DNA from: UBA5069 sp963773745
GTDB taxonomy: Bacteria > Chloroflexota > Anaerolineae > Caldilineales > Caldilineaceae
Direction of reading: 5' to 3'
DNA: 64,000 nucleotides
Assembly: GCA_963773745.1 (NCBI GenBank)
Contig: CAVZCL010000001.1
Location: 124,001-188,000 of the forward strand
Shown here one piece after another: positions 45,172 through 53,317 of this stretch (position 1 is the stretch's first letter; every line of letters begins with the position of its first letter). Under the pieces are notes generated by a model, which was not told the origin of the DNA, ran no database searches, and saw nothing but the letters and a program-made list of their open reading frames with translations. The translations under genes and the position numbers were made by a program.

Positions 45172-45256
45172 ATTGCCTGCGCTCGTTTGTTTCGGAGGAT
45201 AATTGCGCCCGGATGGATCCTGCAGCGCGCCAATCTGCACAGCGCGCTGCAGTCGA

Positions 45257-45898
45257 TTACGTTGCGGGCCAGCCGGATTCCATGCTGTCGGTCAACACGT
45301 GGAGGCGCGCCGCCGGCGGCTCCTCTGCATTGGCAGTGCGGAAAGCAGCCAACAGCGCGCTGCCTGCGCCTTTGACGGTGATGAAGTCGCGTGCCAAATC
45401 GTAGCGCACGCCCACAGGCGCATCGAGTGCCAGCAGCCGTGTGCCGCGTGCGCTGAGCGCGCCCAGCAGCGTGCGCAAATCGCCCACGGCGCGCAAATCG
45501 GGCACGACTGCCGTGCCGGGAACGAGGCTGAGCCCGGCGTGTACGCCATCAAGCAGCGCGCCGCCTGCCACGCTGGCGCTCTCACCCACGAAAGCCAGCG
45601 CAAGCTCGTCCTGCGCCAGCTTGCCCAGTGCATCCATCAAGCGCCGTCCGCCCGAAGCCTCAAGTGTCTCCGGCGGCAGATCGACAATCAGCAGCCCAAT
45701 GGCGTCGAAGTTGAGGCGCGCAAAGCGGGGCGAAGTGATGTCAACGGCAGCGAGTTCCGGCAGCGCGGCCTGCAGCGCTTCAAGCAGCGTGGAATCGCCG
45801 CTGTGCAGCAGAATCGCCGTCTTCGAGGCGGCGCCGCCGGCAAGCTCGGTCACACCCTGTGCGCAGGCATCCGCATCGGTGAAGAGAAGTATTGGCAT
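45257..45898 (-). CDS. Cyanophycinase/peptidase S51-like protein (tentative)
   Basis: A 213-residue cytoplasmic protein. FDAIGLLIVDLPPETLEASG, LAFVGESASVAGGALLDGVH and LSLVPGTAVVPDL resemble, in order, the GGdQ region, the GTSAGA nucleophile elbow and the GLLPGVVVDQH segment of cyanophycinase-like class I amidotransferase-fold peptidases. The Ser of GESAS would be the nucleophile. The classical His is not obvious, and the protein is shorter than cyanophycinase, so activity is uncertain. It lies 85 bp upstream of the TAXI receptor gene and may be cotranscribed with it. Confidence 0.5.
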   Translation of the reverse strand: MPILLFTDADACAQGVTELAGGAASKTAILLHSGDSTLLEALQAALPELAAVDITSPRFARLNFDAIGLLIVDLPPETLEASGGRRLMDALGKLAQDELALAFVGESASVAGGALLDGVHAGLSLVPGTAVVPDLRAVGDLRTLLGALSARGTRLLALDAPVGVRYDLARDFITVKGAGSALLAAFRTANAEEPPAARLHVLTDSMESGWPAT

Positions 45899-46055
45899 GG
45901 GTCAAATTCTAGCGGAGCCACCGCTGATATGCAATCCGATAACGCCAATGCATCTCTGGTCGCCAACGCGCAGGCCGATTGTAAGCAACTTCATTGACAC
46001 CCTGCCGGCATTCGGCTATCGTAGTGCATTCGCAACGCAAGGAGGCCGTGCAAAA

Positions 46056-46553
46056 ATGTCGACGCACTATGAGGGCACACCCGAGGAGCGGCTCGCCCTC
46101 GACACATATATCAAGCTCTCACGCGCGATCGAATCGCTGGATTCACGCGTGCTCCACCAGCATACGCTGGACGACCTCACAATCAGCCAGTTTGGTGTGC
46201 TTGAGGTGCTCTACCACCTTGGGTCGCTCTCGCAGTCGGCAATCGGCGCCAAGCTGCTCAAGAGCGGCGGCAACATGACGCTCGTGATCGATAACCTTGT
46301 GAAGCACGGGTATGTGAAGCGGCGACGCTGCGAAAACGATCGGCGCGTGATTTGGGTAGACCTGACGCCTTCAGGGCGCGCCAAGATCCAGTCGGTGCTG
46401 CCCGTACACATTGCCGCGATTGTGGCCGAAATGAGCATTCTCTCGGCGGATGAACAGTCCGCACTGGGGCGGCTGCTGCGCAAGCTTGGTCGCGGCCGCG
46501 CAGTTCCCCAGCAAAGTCCCTACCCGGAGGGCTATCTGGATTACGACATATAG
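46056..46553 (+). CDS. MarR-family transcriptional regulator
   Basis: A 165-residue winged-helix regulator. LTISQFGVLEVLYHLGSLSQ, then IGAKLLKSGGNMTLVIDNLV (recognition helix), KRRRCENDRRVIWVDLTPSG (wing) are standard MarR/MhqR-type. AAGGAGG precedes the ATG at 46056. No directly adjacent divergent target gene is obvious; the terminator after it and queA on the other strand argue it is monocistronic. Confidence 0.93.
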   Translation: MSTHYEGTPEERLALDTYIKLSRAIESLDSRVLHQHTLDDLTISQFGVLEVLYHLGSLSQSAIGAKLLKSGGNMTLVIDNLVKHGYVKRRRCENDRRVIWVDLTPSGRAKIQSVLPVHIAAIVAEMSILSADEQSALGRLLRKLGRGRAVPQQSPYPEGYLDYDI

Positions 46554-46584
46554 CTGGATTTCTTCACCGGCACGAAATCCGTCG

Positions 46585-46614
46585 CGGAGGGCTTCCAGCC
46601 CTCCGTTTTTGTTT
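46585..46614 (+). terminator. Intrinsic terminator after the MarR gene
   Basis: A 9-bp perfect stem (46585-46593 with 46597-46605), loop TCC and TTTTTGTTT. The stem core GGAGGGCTTCCAGCCCTCC is shared with the palindromes near 48 kb, so these elements can work as terminators. Confidence 0.85.
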
Positions 46615-46637
46615 CCGCACCTCTCGCCAATGCGCAA

Positions 46638-47756
46638 TCATACAACCAGCATTGCATCGCCAAAGGAGAAGAAGCGGTAGCCAAGACGCTGCGCCTCGGC
46701 GTAGCTCTCAAGCAGGATGCGCCGGCCTGCATCAGGATCATCACCATGTGCCTGGGCAATGAAGGCGCTCACCAGCAGCAGCAGGCTGGAGCGCGGCAGG
46801 TGAAAGTTGGTGATCAGCGCATCCACCGCACGAAAGCGATAGCCCGGGCGAATGAAGAGGCGCACGTCTCCCTCGAAAGCACTCACTCGCTTCCACGGGC
46901 ACGCCTCCGGCTCGACCCAGGGATCCACCCCCTGTGCCCCCGTCGCTCCCCACTCGAGCGTGCGCACGGCCGTCGTGCCCACGGCCACAACGCGCCCCCC
47001 ATGCAGCGCAGCATCATTAATGCGCTTGGCCGTGGCCGAACTCAGTTCTGCCCACTCACTGTGAATTTGATGGTCCTCAACGCGTGCGCTCTCAACCGGC
47101 TTGAAGGTGTCCAGACCAATGTGGAGCGTCACCGTTTCGAGCTCCACGCCCTGAGCACGCAAGGCAATCAGCAGCTCGGGGGTGAAGTGAAGCCCGGCCG
47201 TGGGCGCAGCGGCGCTCCCTTCCGGCCTGCTGTAAACCGTCTGATAGCGCTCGGGGTCGCCGGCGTACTGCGTGATGTAGGGCGGCAGCGGCACTTCACC
47301 CAGCTCGTCCAGGTAGGGGCGCACGGGTGCATTGAAGCGCAGCCTGCGTGACCCATTCTCCTCGACACCAATGACCTCGGCCACAAGCGCGCTGCCGCCC
47401 GTGCGAGTGCCCGCGCCGGCGTCGCCCACAGTTACGCGTGCGCCCGCCTGCAGCCCCTTGCCGCGCGTCAGCGCAATCCATTCGCGCCCCACCTCATCCA
47501 CCTGACGCAGCAGAAGCAGTTCGACCGCGCCGCCCGTGGCTTTGCGTCCATGCAGGCGTGCCGGAATCACGCGGCTGTCGTTGGCAACCAGCAGGTCGCC
47601 GGCGCGCAGAAACTGGCCGATTTCGGAAAAGCGCAGATGTTGCAGCGCGCCCGTCGCGCGGTCCAACACCATAAGGCGGCTGCTGTCACGCGGCTCGGCG
47701 GGCTGCTGGGCAATGAATTCGCTGGGAAGCGAGTAGTCAAAGAGTGAAGTATCCAA
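46638..47756 (-). CDS. queA: tRNA preQ1(34) S-adenosylmethionine ribosyltransferase-isomerase QueA
   Basis: A ~372-residue enzyme that transfers and isomerises the ribosyl part of SAM to preQ1 in tRNA to make epoxyqueuosine. Hallmarks are FDYSLPSEFIAQQPAEPRDS at the start, LLVANDSRVIPARLHGRKAT, SAAAPTAGLHFTPELL, VTLHIGLDTFKPV, GTTAVRTLE and ITNFHLPRSSLLLLVSAF. The start is set at a TTG (47756) because the only upstream ATG in frame (47822) lies in an intergenic repeat and gives a non-family leader. No strong Shine-Dalgarno is visible. No tgt gene is adjacent. Confidence 0.94.
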   Translation of the reverse strand: MDTSLFDYSLPSEFIAQQPAEPRDSSRLMVLDRATGALQHLRFSEIGQFLRAGDLLVANDSRVIPARLHGRKATGGAVELLLLRQVDEVGREWIALTRGKGLQAGARVTVGDAGAGTRTGGSALVAEVIGVEENGSRRLRFNAPVRPYLDELGEVPLPPYITQYAGDPERYQTVYSRPEGSAAAPTAGLHFTPELLIALRAQGVELETVTLHIGLDTFKPVESARVEDHQIHSEWAELSSATAKRINDAALHGGRVVAVGTTAVRTLEWGATGAQGVDPWVEPEACPWKRVSAFEGDVRLFIRPGYRFRAVDALITNFHLPRSSLLLLVSAFIAQAHGDDPDAGRRILLESYAEAQRLGYRFFSFGDAMLVV

Positions 47757-47973
47757 AGTAGACCGATCTCTGCTTGTTGGGATGCTGAGCCGACGGTTCA
47801 CGGCGGCGGGCTTCCAGCCCACCGCTACGCAGTGCTGCCCGATGGGGTACGCAGACGGTCATGCCTGGTGGGCACAACGCAGAATGAAAATGGGTTCCGT
47901 GCGCTGCGGCACGTTGTCGTCTGCGCAGGTGGCGGCTGATGAACATTTCCGAAATAAAGCGGTGCGCGCCGCA

Positions 47974-48214
47974 GGGGCCGCCGAGGGTTGAAACCCCCGG
48001 CTAGGCAAACCAAGTCCACTCAAGTGGACTGGCTGAAGAGCGAACGCTCCGCGCCACGTCGGAGGGCTGGAAGCCCCGCTACGAGGTCTCCACCTGAGCC
48101 ACGGTCGGAGGGCTGGAAGCCCCCCGCTACGAATCCTCCGACGTGCGGCGCGCTGTGAGTCCACTTGAGTGGACTTGGTTTGCCTAGCCGGGGGTTTCAA
48201 CCCTCGGCGGCCCC
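47974..48214. repeat. Nested palindrome with 57-bp perfect outer arms
   Basis: Arms 47974-48030 and 48158-48214 are perfect reverse complements. The 127-base interior carries two near-identical direct repeats (around 48058 and 48105) with GGAGGGCTGGAAGCCCC and a second inverted repeat built on ACGTCGGAGG and CCTCCGACGT. The arms themselves contain AGTCCACTCAAGTGGACT, which is again palindromic. The gap 47757-48298 holds no gene; a further fragment of the same repeat type lies near 47790-47825. Confidence 0.85.
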
Positions 48215-48298
48215 GACGAGCCAACCAACCCATACCGAAACAATTCGGCAACATTCATTAGCCGCCACCTGCGGAATGCCGGATCGTATCGCGATTTT

Positions 48299-49114
48299 TC
48301 AGCGTAGCACCCGTCCATCGCGTGTCTTCCGGCATGCGCTTGCAAAGCTGTCCCACAGCTGATCCTGCGGCTGCGCGGTGGCGCCGGCAAAATCCTGCGC
48401 GCGCTCGGGGTGCCACTGCACGCCCAGCAACCAGCCGTGCGCTGGGCTCTCATACGCCTCAATCACCCAGCCCTGCGTGCCGTCGAACGCAGCGGGCCGA
48501 AAGCGTGGCGCAAGCGTGTTCCTGTCCAGCGCCTGGTGGTGATAGGTGTTCACGGCCAGCGCACCCGCACCCAGCACATCGCCAAGGCGACTGCCCCGCA
48601 CCACAGCCACATCGTGCAGGCGGGGATTCTCCGTATCCGAGCGGTGGCCCTCAATGTGCTGCACCATGGAGCCACCGGCGGCCACGTTGAGCACCTGGCA
48701 GCCGCGGCAGATGGCAAAGACGGGCAGATTGCGCGCCAGTGCTGCCCGCCCAAGTTCCAGTTCCAGCTCGTCGCGACGCAGGTCGATGCTCTCAACCTCC
48801 ACGCCATCTGCGGGCTGGCCGAAGTAGCGCGGGTGAACGTCACCGCCGCCCGCGAACACAATGCCCGCCAAATCGTCCAGCACTTCTTCCGGCAGCCGGC
48901 CCGCGTCATCCGGTACGAAAGTCGTCCCATCGGGCAGCACCACGGGCGCGTCGGGTGAAAGGATCACCGGCGTCATGCCGCGCGCCACAAGCCTGCGCTC
49001 ATAGTTGGCGGTCCAGCGCGCCTTCCACGCCGCGTCACTGCGGCGCGAGGTAAGGCCCACCAGCAGCAGAGCACTCTCGGGTGCGCCATCGGCGCGCCTT
49101 GCCGATTCATCCAT
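48299..49114 (-). CDS. Gamma-glutamyl-gamma-aminobutyrate hydrolase family protein (peptidase C26)
   Basis: A 271-residue class I glutamine-amidotransferase-fold hydrolase of the PuuD type. GIVFAGGGDVHPRYFGQ, the nucleophile elbow VFAICRGCQVLNVAAGGS (Cys in CRG), VNTYHHQALD and GVQWHPER supply the Cys-His-Glu triad. PuuD cleaves gamma-glutamyl amides. The start at 49114 lies 14 bases after the stop of the upstream hydrolase gene, so the two are probably cotranscribed. Confidence 0.92.
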   Translation of the reverse strand: MDESARRADGAPESALLLVGLTSRRSDAAWKARWTANYERRLVARGMTPVILSPDAPVVLPDGTTFVPDDAGRLPEEVLDDLAGIVFAGGGDVHPRYFGQPADGVEVESIDLRRDELELELGRAALARNLPVFAICRGCQVLNVAAGGSMVQHIEGHRSDTENPRLHDVAVVRGSRLGDVLGAGALAVNTYHHQALDRNTLAPRFRPAAFDGTQGWVIEAYESPAHGWLLGVQWHPERAQDFAGATAQPQDQLWDSFASACRKTRDGRVLR

Positions 49115-49128
49115 TGTGCAGCGCCTCG

Positions 49129-49992
49129 CTATGCGCCGGCGGCCAGAAACGCGCCCACACGCTCCCAAAAGCGCGCCGGCTCCTCGACAAATGGATAGTG
49201 ACCGCTCGCCTCAAAGATCGCCAGCTGCGCGCCGGCAATGCCGTCCGCCAGTTGCTCGGAGGCAGGCAGGGGGAACTGCGGGTCGAAGCGGCCGCATATG
49301 ACCAGCGTGGGCGCTGTCACCTCGTTCAAGCGTGCCGAGTAGTCGATTCGCGACGCGAGCAGGTGCCAGTCGTTGCGCCCCTCGCGCCGGCGCAGCCAAT
49401 CGCTGAAAGTGACCTTGATGTCGGGTGCATGCTGCTTGGCCAGGTACGATTCGCGCTGCACCAGGTTCGTCATCATCTGCTGCGTGGCACGATTGGGGAT
49501 GAGCATCTGCAGCGTGCCCAGCCGCGCCATGGCCCCAAACCGGGGATGCAAAGAATTCCAGAGCGCTCCCTCGGATTCCATATACGCCGCGCCGCCTGCG
49601 GTGGCCCCCACCAGCACCATGCGCCGCACGCGCACAGGGTGCTCAATCGCATAGCCGAGCAGGCTGAGACCACCCAGCCCATTGCCAATCGCATCCACCG
49701 CACCGTGGACTGCGCAGGCCTCGAGCGCCAGCGTGGCAATCTCGTGCATGGCCGCCATGGCGGCGGGCGCCTTGCGTGCCGAACGTTCGGGCCGCGGCGC
49801 GTCAAAGGTGATCACGCGGCGGCGCAGGCCCACCAGGCCGGTTATCAGCGCATCCGCCAGAAAGTCCCCATGCACGCCAAAGCGATGGGGCCCCGGCATG
49901 AGCAGAACTGGCTCGCCGCTGCCATACGCAAAGACATCCACCCCATTGACTGTTGCGAATGGTGTTCGGCTCATCGCGACTTCAGCTGCCAT
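49129..49992 (-). CDS. Alpha/beta-hydrolase fold protein lacking the nucleophile serine
   Basis: A 287-residue alpha/beta hydrolase. PVLLMPGPHRFGVHGDFLAD, VITFDAPRPERSARK, the cap region and TLVICGRFDPQFPLPASEQL (acid) with FEASGHYPFVEEP (His) are all present. At the elbow, however, the sequence is AIGNGLGGLSLL, so residue ~105 is Gly where GxSxG requires Ser. It may be a binding protein or a non-hydrolytic member. The start at 49992 follows AGGGGAA. It sits 23 bp downstream of the penicillin-acylase-family gene. Confidence 0.88.
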   Translation of the reverse strand: MAAEVAMSRTPFATVNGVDVFAYGSGEPVLLMPGPHRFGVHGDFLADALITGLVGLRRRVITFDAPRPERSARKAPAAMAAMHEIATLALEACAVHGAVDAIGNGLGGLSLLGYAIEHPVRVRRMVLVGATAGGAAYMESEGALWNSLHPRFGAMARLGTLQMLIPNRATQQMMTNLVQRESYLAKQHAPDIKVTFSDWLRRREGRNDWHLLASRIDYSARLNEVTAPTLVICGRFDPQFPLPASEQLADGIAGAQLAIFEASGHYPFVEEPARFWERVGAFLAAGA

Positions 49993-50015
49993 TGCGTTCC
50001 CCTATCCCTCTCCCG

Positions 50016-52472
50016 TCAACCCTTCGCCACATCCAGCCGCAGCGTGTTGACGGCGATCTTTTCGACCGCGGCGCGCTGCCACGGCATGACATGATAGACA
50101 CCCTCACGCCACATGACCATCTGATCATCGTAATTCGTGCTGATTGGGTGGCCCGATTGACCTGTGGCGGTGATCGTCGTCATGCGGTCCCAGGCTCCCA
50201 CCTCAATGATCTGCCGATAGGTCGGTATGACCTGCACCATGCCCAGCGGAATCTGCGGCGTATAGCGCGTTTGCAGTGGCGTGCTGTTGTCGCCGCCGAT
50301 TGGGATTGGCCCGCGGTTGAAGAGGTTGCGCAGAAGGCGTGCGCTCCCCAGCGGGTGCGCGTACATAACCTGATGCGAGCGCCCCCACTGCCATTTGAGC
50401 GCGCTGTCACCCAACAGCTCGCGAATCTGGTGCACGGCGTGAGTCAGCGCCTCCTGCAGCAGCTCGTCACGCGTGCGCCGCCGGCCGGTGGCCGCTTCCG
50501 TGTACCAAACGGACTGCTCCTCATTGTTGAGCAGCGCCAGCAGCCGCACCTGTGCCTTGTCCACGTGCGACGAGAAGGGGTAGAGTGGCGTCGCGCTCGT
50601 GCCCAGATAGCCATCGCGCGCCACACCCAGCTTGTCGCCAAAGACCATCCACAACAGGTCAATCAACATATAGTGAAAGACGAGCGCCGCCGTGCTCTCC
50701 GCATCCATGCGTGCGTTCCACTTGCGCAGCGCCTGGATGGCCACCTTCTCCCACGGGTCCTCGCTGTTGAGCAGCGCAAGCCAGCGCAGCAGGTCAGCCG
50801 CGTACATGCTTGTGACATCGAGCTGAATCTCCTCCATGTCGCGCACGCTGTAGCGATCGCGCTCGGCCAGCATTTCGTTAATCCGCTGGGCGCGATAGCC
50901 CGGATCAAACTCGAGCCCCAAAAAGTGGGGATAGTCATCGCCGGCGGGCCGATTGTTGGCTGCCACAATCCACCCCGACTCGGGGTCCGCCACCTGTGGC
51001 AGCGCGTCAAAGGGCACATACCCCTGCCACTCGTGATCGCCTGTCCATCCGGGCGCAGGCACGATGCCCGGGTTCTGCGTGCGGTCGGGGATTCGCCCCA
51101 CGAAGTGCCAGGCCACGGTGCCGCGTACATCGGCCAGCACAACGCTCTGCGATGGGGCCGACCACACACGCAGCGCGTCGACGGCCTCCTCCATGGTGGT
51201 GGCCAAATTCAGCTGCAGGATGCTCTGCAGGAAGCCGCCTGGCTCACTACCCACCCAGCGCACCGCAAGCGGCGGGAGAGTGGCCAGCGGCGCCGGCAAA
51301 CCAGAGAGCAGCGGCCCGTGGCGCGTTATGACCACACGCTCCACGTGCGCCGCGCCGGCGCGGCGCACGTTAATGCGTTCCTCCAGCACCTGCGCCTGCT
51401 CCCAGCCGTCACGCCAGGCAAAGTAGCCGGGCCGCTGCGGGTCCTCCCGCTCGAGGTAAAGATCCTGCTGGTCGGCCTGACCGTTGGCCAACCCCCACGC
51501 CAGATGCTCGTTGTGGCCAATCATCACCCCGGGCGCGCCCGCAAAGCCTGCGCCCGCCACTTCGAACTCCGCCGCAGCCAGATGCACTTCATACCAGATG
51601 ACAGGAATTTGCGCAGGCAGGTGCGAATCGTTGGCCAGCACTGGCTTGCGCGTGAGGCTGCGCTTGGGTGCAACAACCCACGCGTTGCTGCCCTGGCCCC
51701 CCTCCAACCCGCCAATCCACTGCTTGAGCGGCTCCATGAAGTTGAGCAGCAAGCCCGAGGCCTCCAGCAGCCGCTCCTGCGCCACGCCGTCCGTTTCGAG
51801 GATGGCAGGCGTGCCTTGCGGCGCGTTCGGCTCAAGCTCGGCCGCACGGTAGACGTCGCTCTGCAGCAGCTGCAGCAGGCGCACGAGTTCGCTCTCCCAG
51901 TTCACGCTCTGCCCCCAGGCAATCAGCTTGAGACAGGCGAGCGTATCGAGCGGCGTCCACGGGGCCGGCCGCGCGCCAAGCAGGTTGAGTTCAGGCGCAA
52001 GGCGGCCCGGGCGGTCGGCGATGTAAGCGTTGACGCCCTCGGCATACCAGCCCAGGATGGCGCGCGTATTCTCATCCAGCGCGTCCAGTTCCAGCTGCGC
52101 AGCGCGCCGGAAGCCGACAGTGCGGCTGAAGCGATCAGCGTCAAGCGCTGCTTCGCCAAAGAGTTCAGCCAGCGTGCCTGCGGCAATGCGCCGGTTCTGC
52201 TCCATTTGCCACATGCGGTCCTGCGCGTGGACAAAGCCCTGGGCGCGGTAGAGGTCAGCCTTGTTGGCCGCGTAGATGTGGGGCACACCGTGCTTGTCGC
52301 GCAGCACCTCAACCGGTGCATCGAGCGCAGCGACATGCAGCGTGCCGCTCAGGCGGGGCTGGGCGCGCGCAATCCGCCACCAGTAGAGGTAGCCGAAGAG
52401 AAAGGCAGCCAGCGCCAGCCCGATGATGACAAGCACGCTGAGGATGATTGCAACAATTGTGCTGATACCCAT
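50016..52472 (-). CDS. Penicillin acylase family protein (Ntn hydrolase)
   Basis: An 818-residue Ntn-hydrolase precursor. One N-terminal membrane helix is followed by the alpha chain with DKHGVPHIYAANKADLYRAQ and GFVHAQDRMWQMEQNRR. The autocatalytic site is EGGQGSNAWVV, with Ser ~262 becoming the N-terminal nucleophile of the beta chain. NDSHLPAQIPVIWYEVHLAA and GVMIGHNEHLAWGLANGQAD follow. The family hydrolyses amides such as penicillins and acyl-homoserine lactones; the substrate here is unknown. The start at 52472 is chosen because the upstream frame comes from a repeat. It is the first gene of a three-gene hydrolase cluster. Confidence 0.93.
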   Translation of the reverse strand: MGISTIVAIILSVLVIIGLALAAFLFGYLYWWRIARAQPRLSGTLHVAALDAPVEVLRDKHGVPHIYAANKADLYRAQGFVHAQDRMWQMEQNRRIAAGTLAELFGEAALDADRFSRTVGFRRAAQLELDALDENTRAILGWYAEGVNAYIADRPGRLAPELNLLGARPAPWTPLDTLACLKLIAWGQSVNWESELVRLLQLLQSDVYRAAELEPNAPQGTPAILETDGVAQERLLEASGLLLNFMEPLKQWIGGLEGGQGSNAWVVAPKRSLTRKPVLANDSHLPAQIPVIWYEVHLAAAEFEVAGAGFAGAPGVMIGHNEHLAWGLANGQADQQDLYLEREDPQRPGYFAWRDGWEQAQVLEERINVRRAGAAHVERVVITRHGPLLSGLPAPLATLPPLAVRWVGSEPGGFLQSILQLNLATTMEEAVDALRVWSAPSQSVVLADVRGTVAWHFVGRIPDRTQNPGIVPAPGWTGDHEWQGYVPFDALPQVADPESGWIVAANNRPAGDDYPHFLGLEFDPGYRAQRINEMLAERDRYSVRDMEEIQLDVTSMYAADLLRWLALLNSEDPWEKVAIQALRKWNARMDAESTAALVFHYMLIDLLWMVFGDKLGVARDGYLGTSATPLYPFSSHVDKAQVRLLALLNNEEQSVWYTEAATGRRRTRDELLQEALTHAVHQIRELLGDSALKWQWGRSHQVMYAHPLGSARLLRNLFNRGPIPIGGDNSTPLQTRYTPQIPLGMVQVIPTYRQIIEVGAWDRMTTITATGQSGHPISTNYDDQMVMWREGVYHVMPWQRAAVEKIAVNTLRLDVAKG

Positions 52473-52575
52473 GGCTTGTAAACCGGTTCGTTCGAGTGCA
52501 TCAATGTCACTGCTTGCACCCATTCTACACGCACCAGTGCCCGAGGCGATAGGCGGCGAACCGAAGCGAAGGGGC

Positions 52576-52660
52576 GCGAAGCGAGGCTTCCGATTTTGGA
52601 AGCCTCGCTTCAATAATCTCACTTGAAGCGAGGCTTCCAAAATCGGAAGCCTCGCTTCGC
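52576..52660. repeat. Double hairpin of palindrome family 2
   Basis: Two 38-base units (52576-52613 and 52623-52660) are perfect reverse complements of each other, and each is itself a hairpin with stem GAAGCGAGGCTTCC. A third copy sits at 63139-63176. It lies between a small minus-strand gene and the penicillin-acylase-family gene. Confidence 0.88.
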
Positions 52661-52673
52661 ACGCTTTGCGGGA

Positions 52674-53102
52674 CTACTCAGCGCAACTGCGTGTTTCGGG
52701 CTGGGCCAGCAGCGTGCGCGGCATGTCGCGCAATGTCACCGCGTAGCTAATGCTCCCATCGGCAAAGTTGAGCAGCACGCGGCTCTCGGCCACATAGCAG
52801 CCCAGCCGCCGTTCCACCTGGTCGGCGAGCCAGGGATAGAGGTCATCCAGCAATGCATAGAGCTGCTTGCGCACCGTGGCCGGCCCGCCTGCATAGCGGC
52901 TCAATTCAAGTTCAACCGGGGTAAAGGCCTCTTCCATGCGCAGCAGCAAGGTGTCACCTTCGAGGCAGGCGCAGGGGTGAACACCCGGCCGCCCAAAGCG
53001 GCGCTGCCACTCGCTGTGAAAACCGTACGCCATGGCCGAAAGCGTCTCCTTGACGGAAAGTTTAGTCGGCGCTTCGACGTGCAATAAAGTTGCGGTCAGC
53101 AT
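52674..53102 (-). CDS. Small DUF2294-like protein
   Basis: A 142-residue cytoplasmic protein. The segment FTPVELELSRYAGGPATVRK followed by LYALLDDLYPWLADQVERRL and GCYVAESRVLLNFADGSISY resembles DUF2294, a small alpha/beta domain of unknown function. The match is by pattern only. AGGAGG precedes the start at 53102. No partner is evident. Confidence 0.5.
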   Translation of the reverse strand: MLTATLLHVEAPTKLSVKETLSAMAYGFHSEWQRRFGRPGVHPCACLEGDTLLLRMEEAFTPVELELSRYAGGPATVRKQLYALLDDLYPWLADQVERRLGCYVAESRVLLNFADGSISYAVTLRDMPRTLLAQPETRSCAE

Positions 53103-53317
53103 TGTGCCTCCTGGCAAAAGGCGGGGGCCGGACTGCACAGCCTTGCGACTTGGGTTTGGCTCACCTCGCGGTTGGCGCAAACAGCCTGCCTACCGTACAG
53201 CCTTCTTGTTACGGCTGCATTTCGGGTGGATTGCGAACGCCATGCGCGATTCCCATGTTCTCCCCACGCCTGCCGAGCATGGACACCTGGGTCTGCGGAC
53301 GCCGTTGCGGCACCCCA

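Noticed and set aside
47757..47822. ATG start for queA at 47822
   Set aside because: It lies in repeat sequence and adds a leader absent from the family; the TTG at 47756 begins the conserved N-terminus.
48055..48140. Short spaced direct repeats looking like a mini CRISPR array
   Set aside because: Only two repeat units, palindromic intergenic type, no cas genes; it belongs to the nested palindrome.
52473..52640. N-terminal extension of the penicillin-acylase-family protein
   Set aside because: It is read from the palindromic repeat and has no family similarity; the membrane helix start at 52472 fits better.
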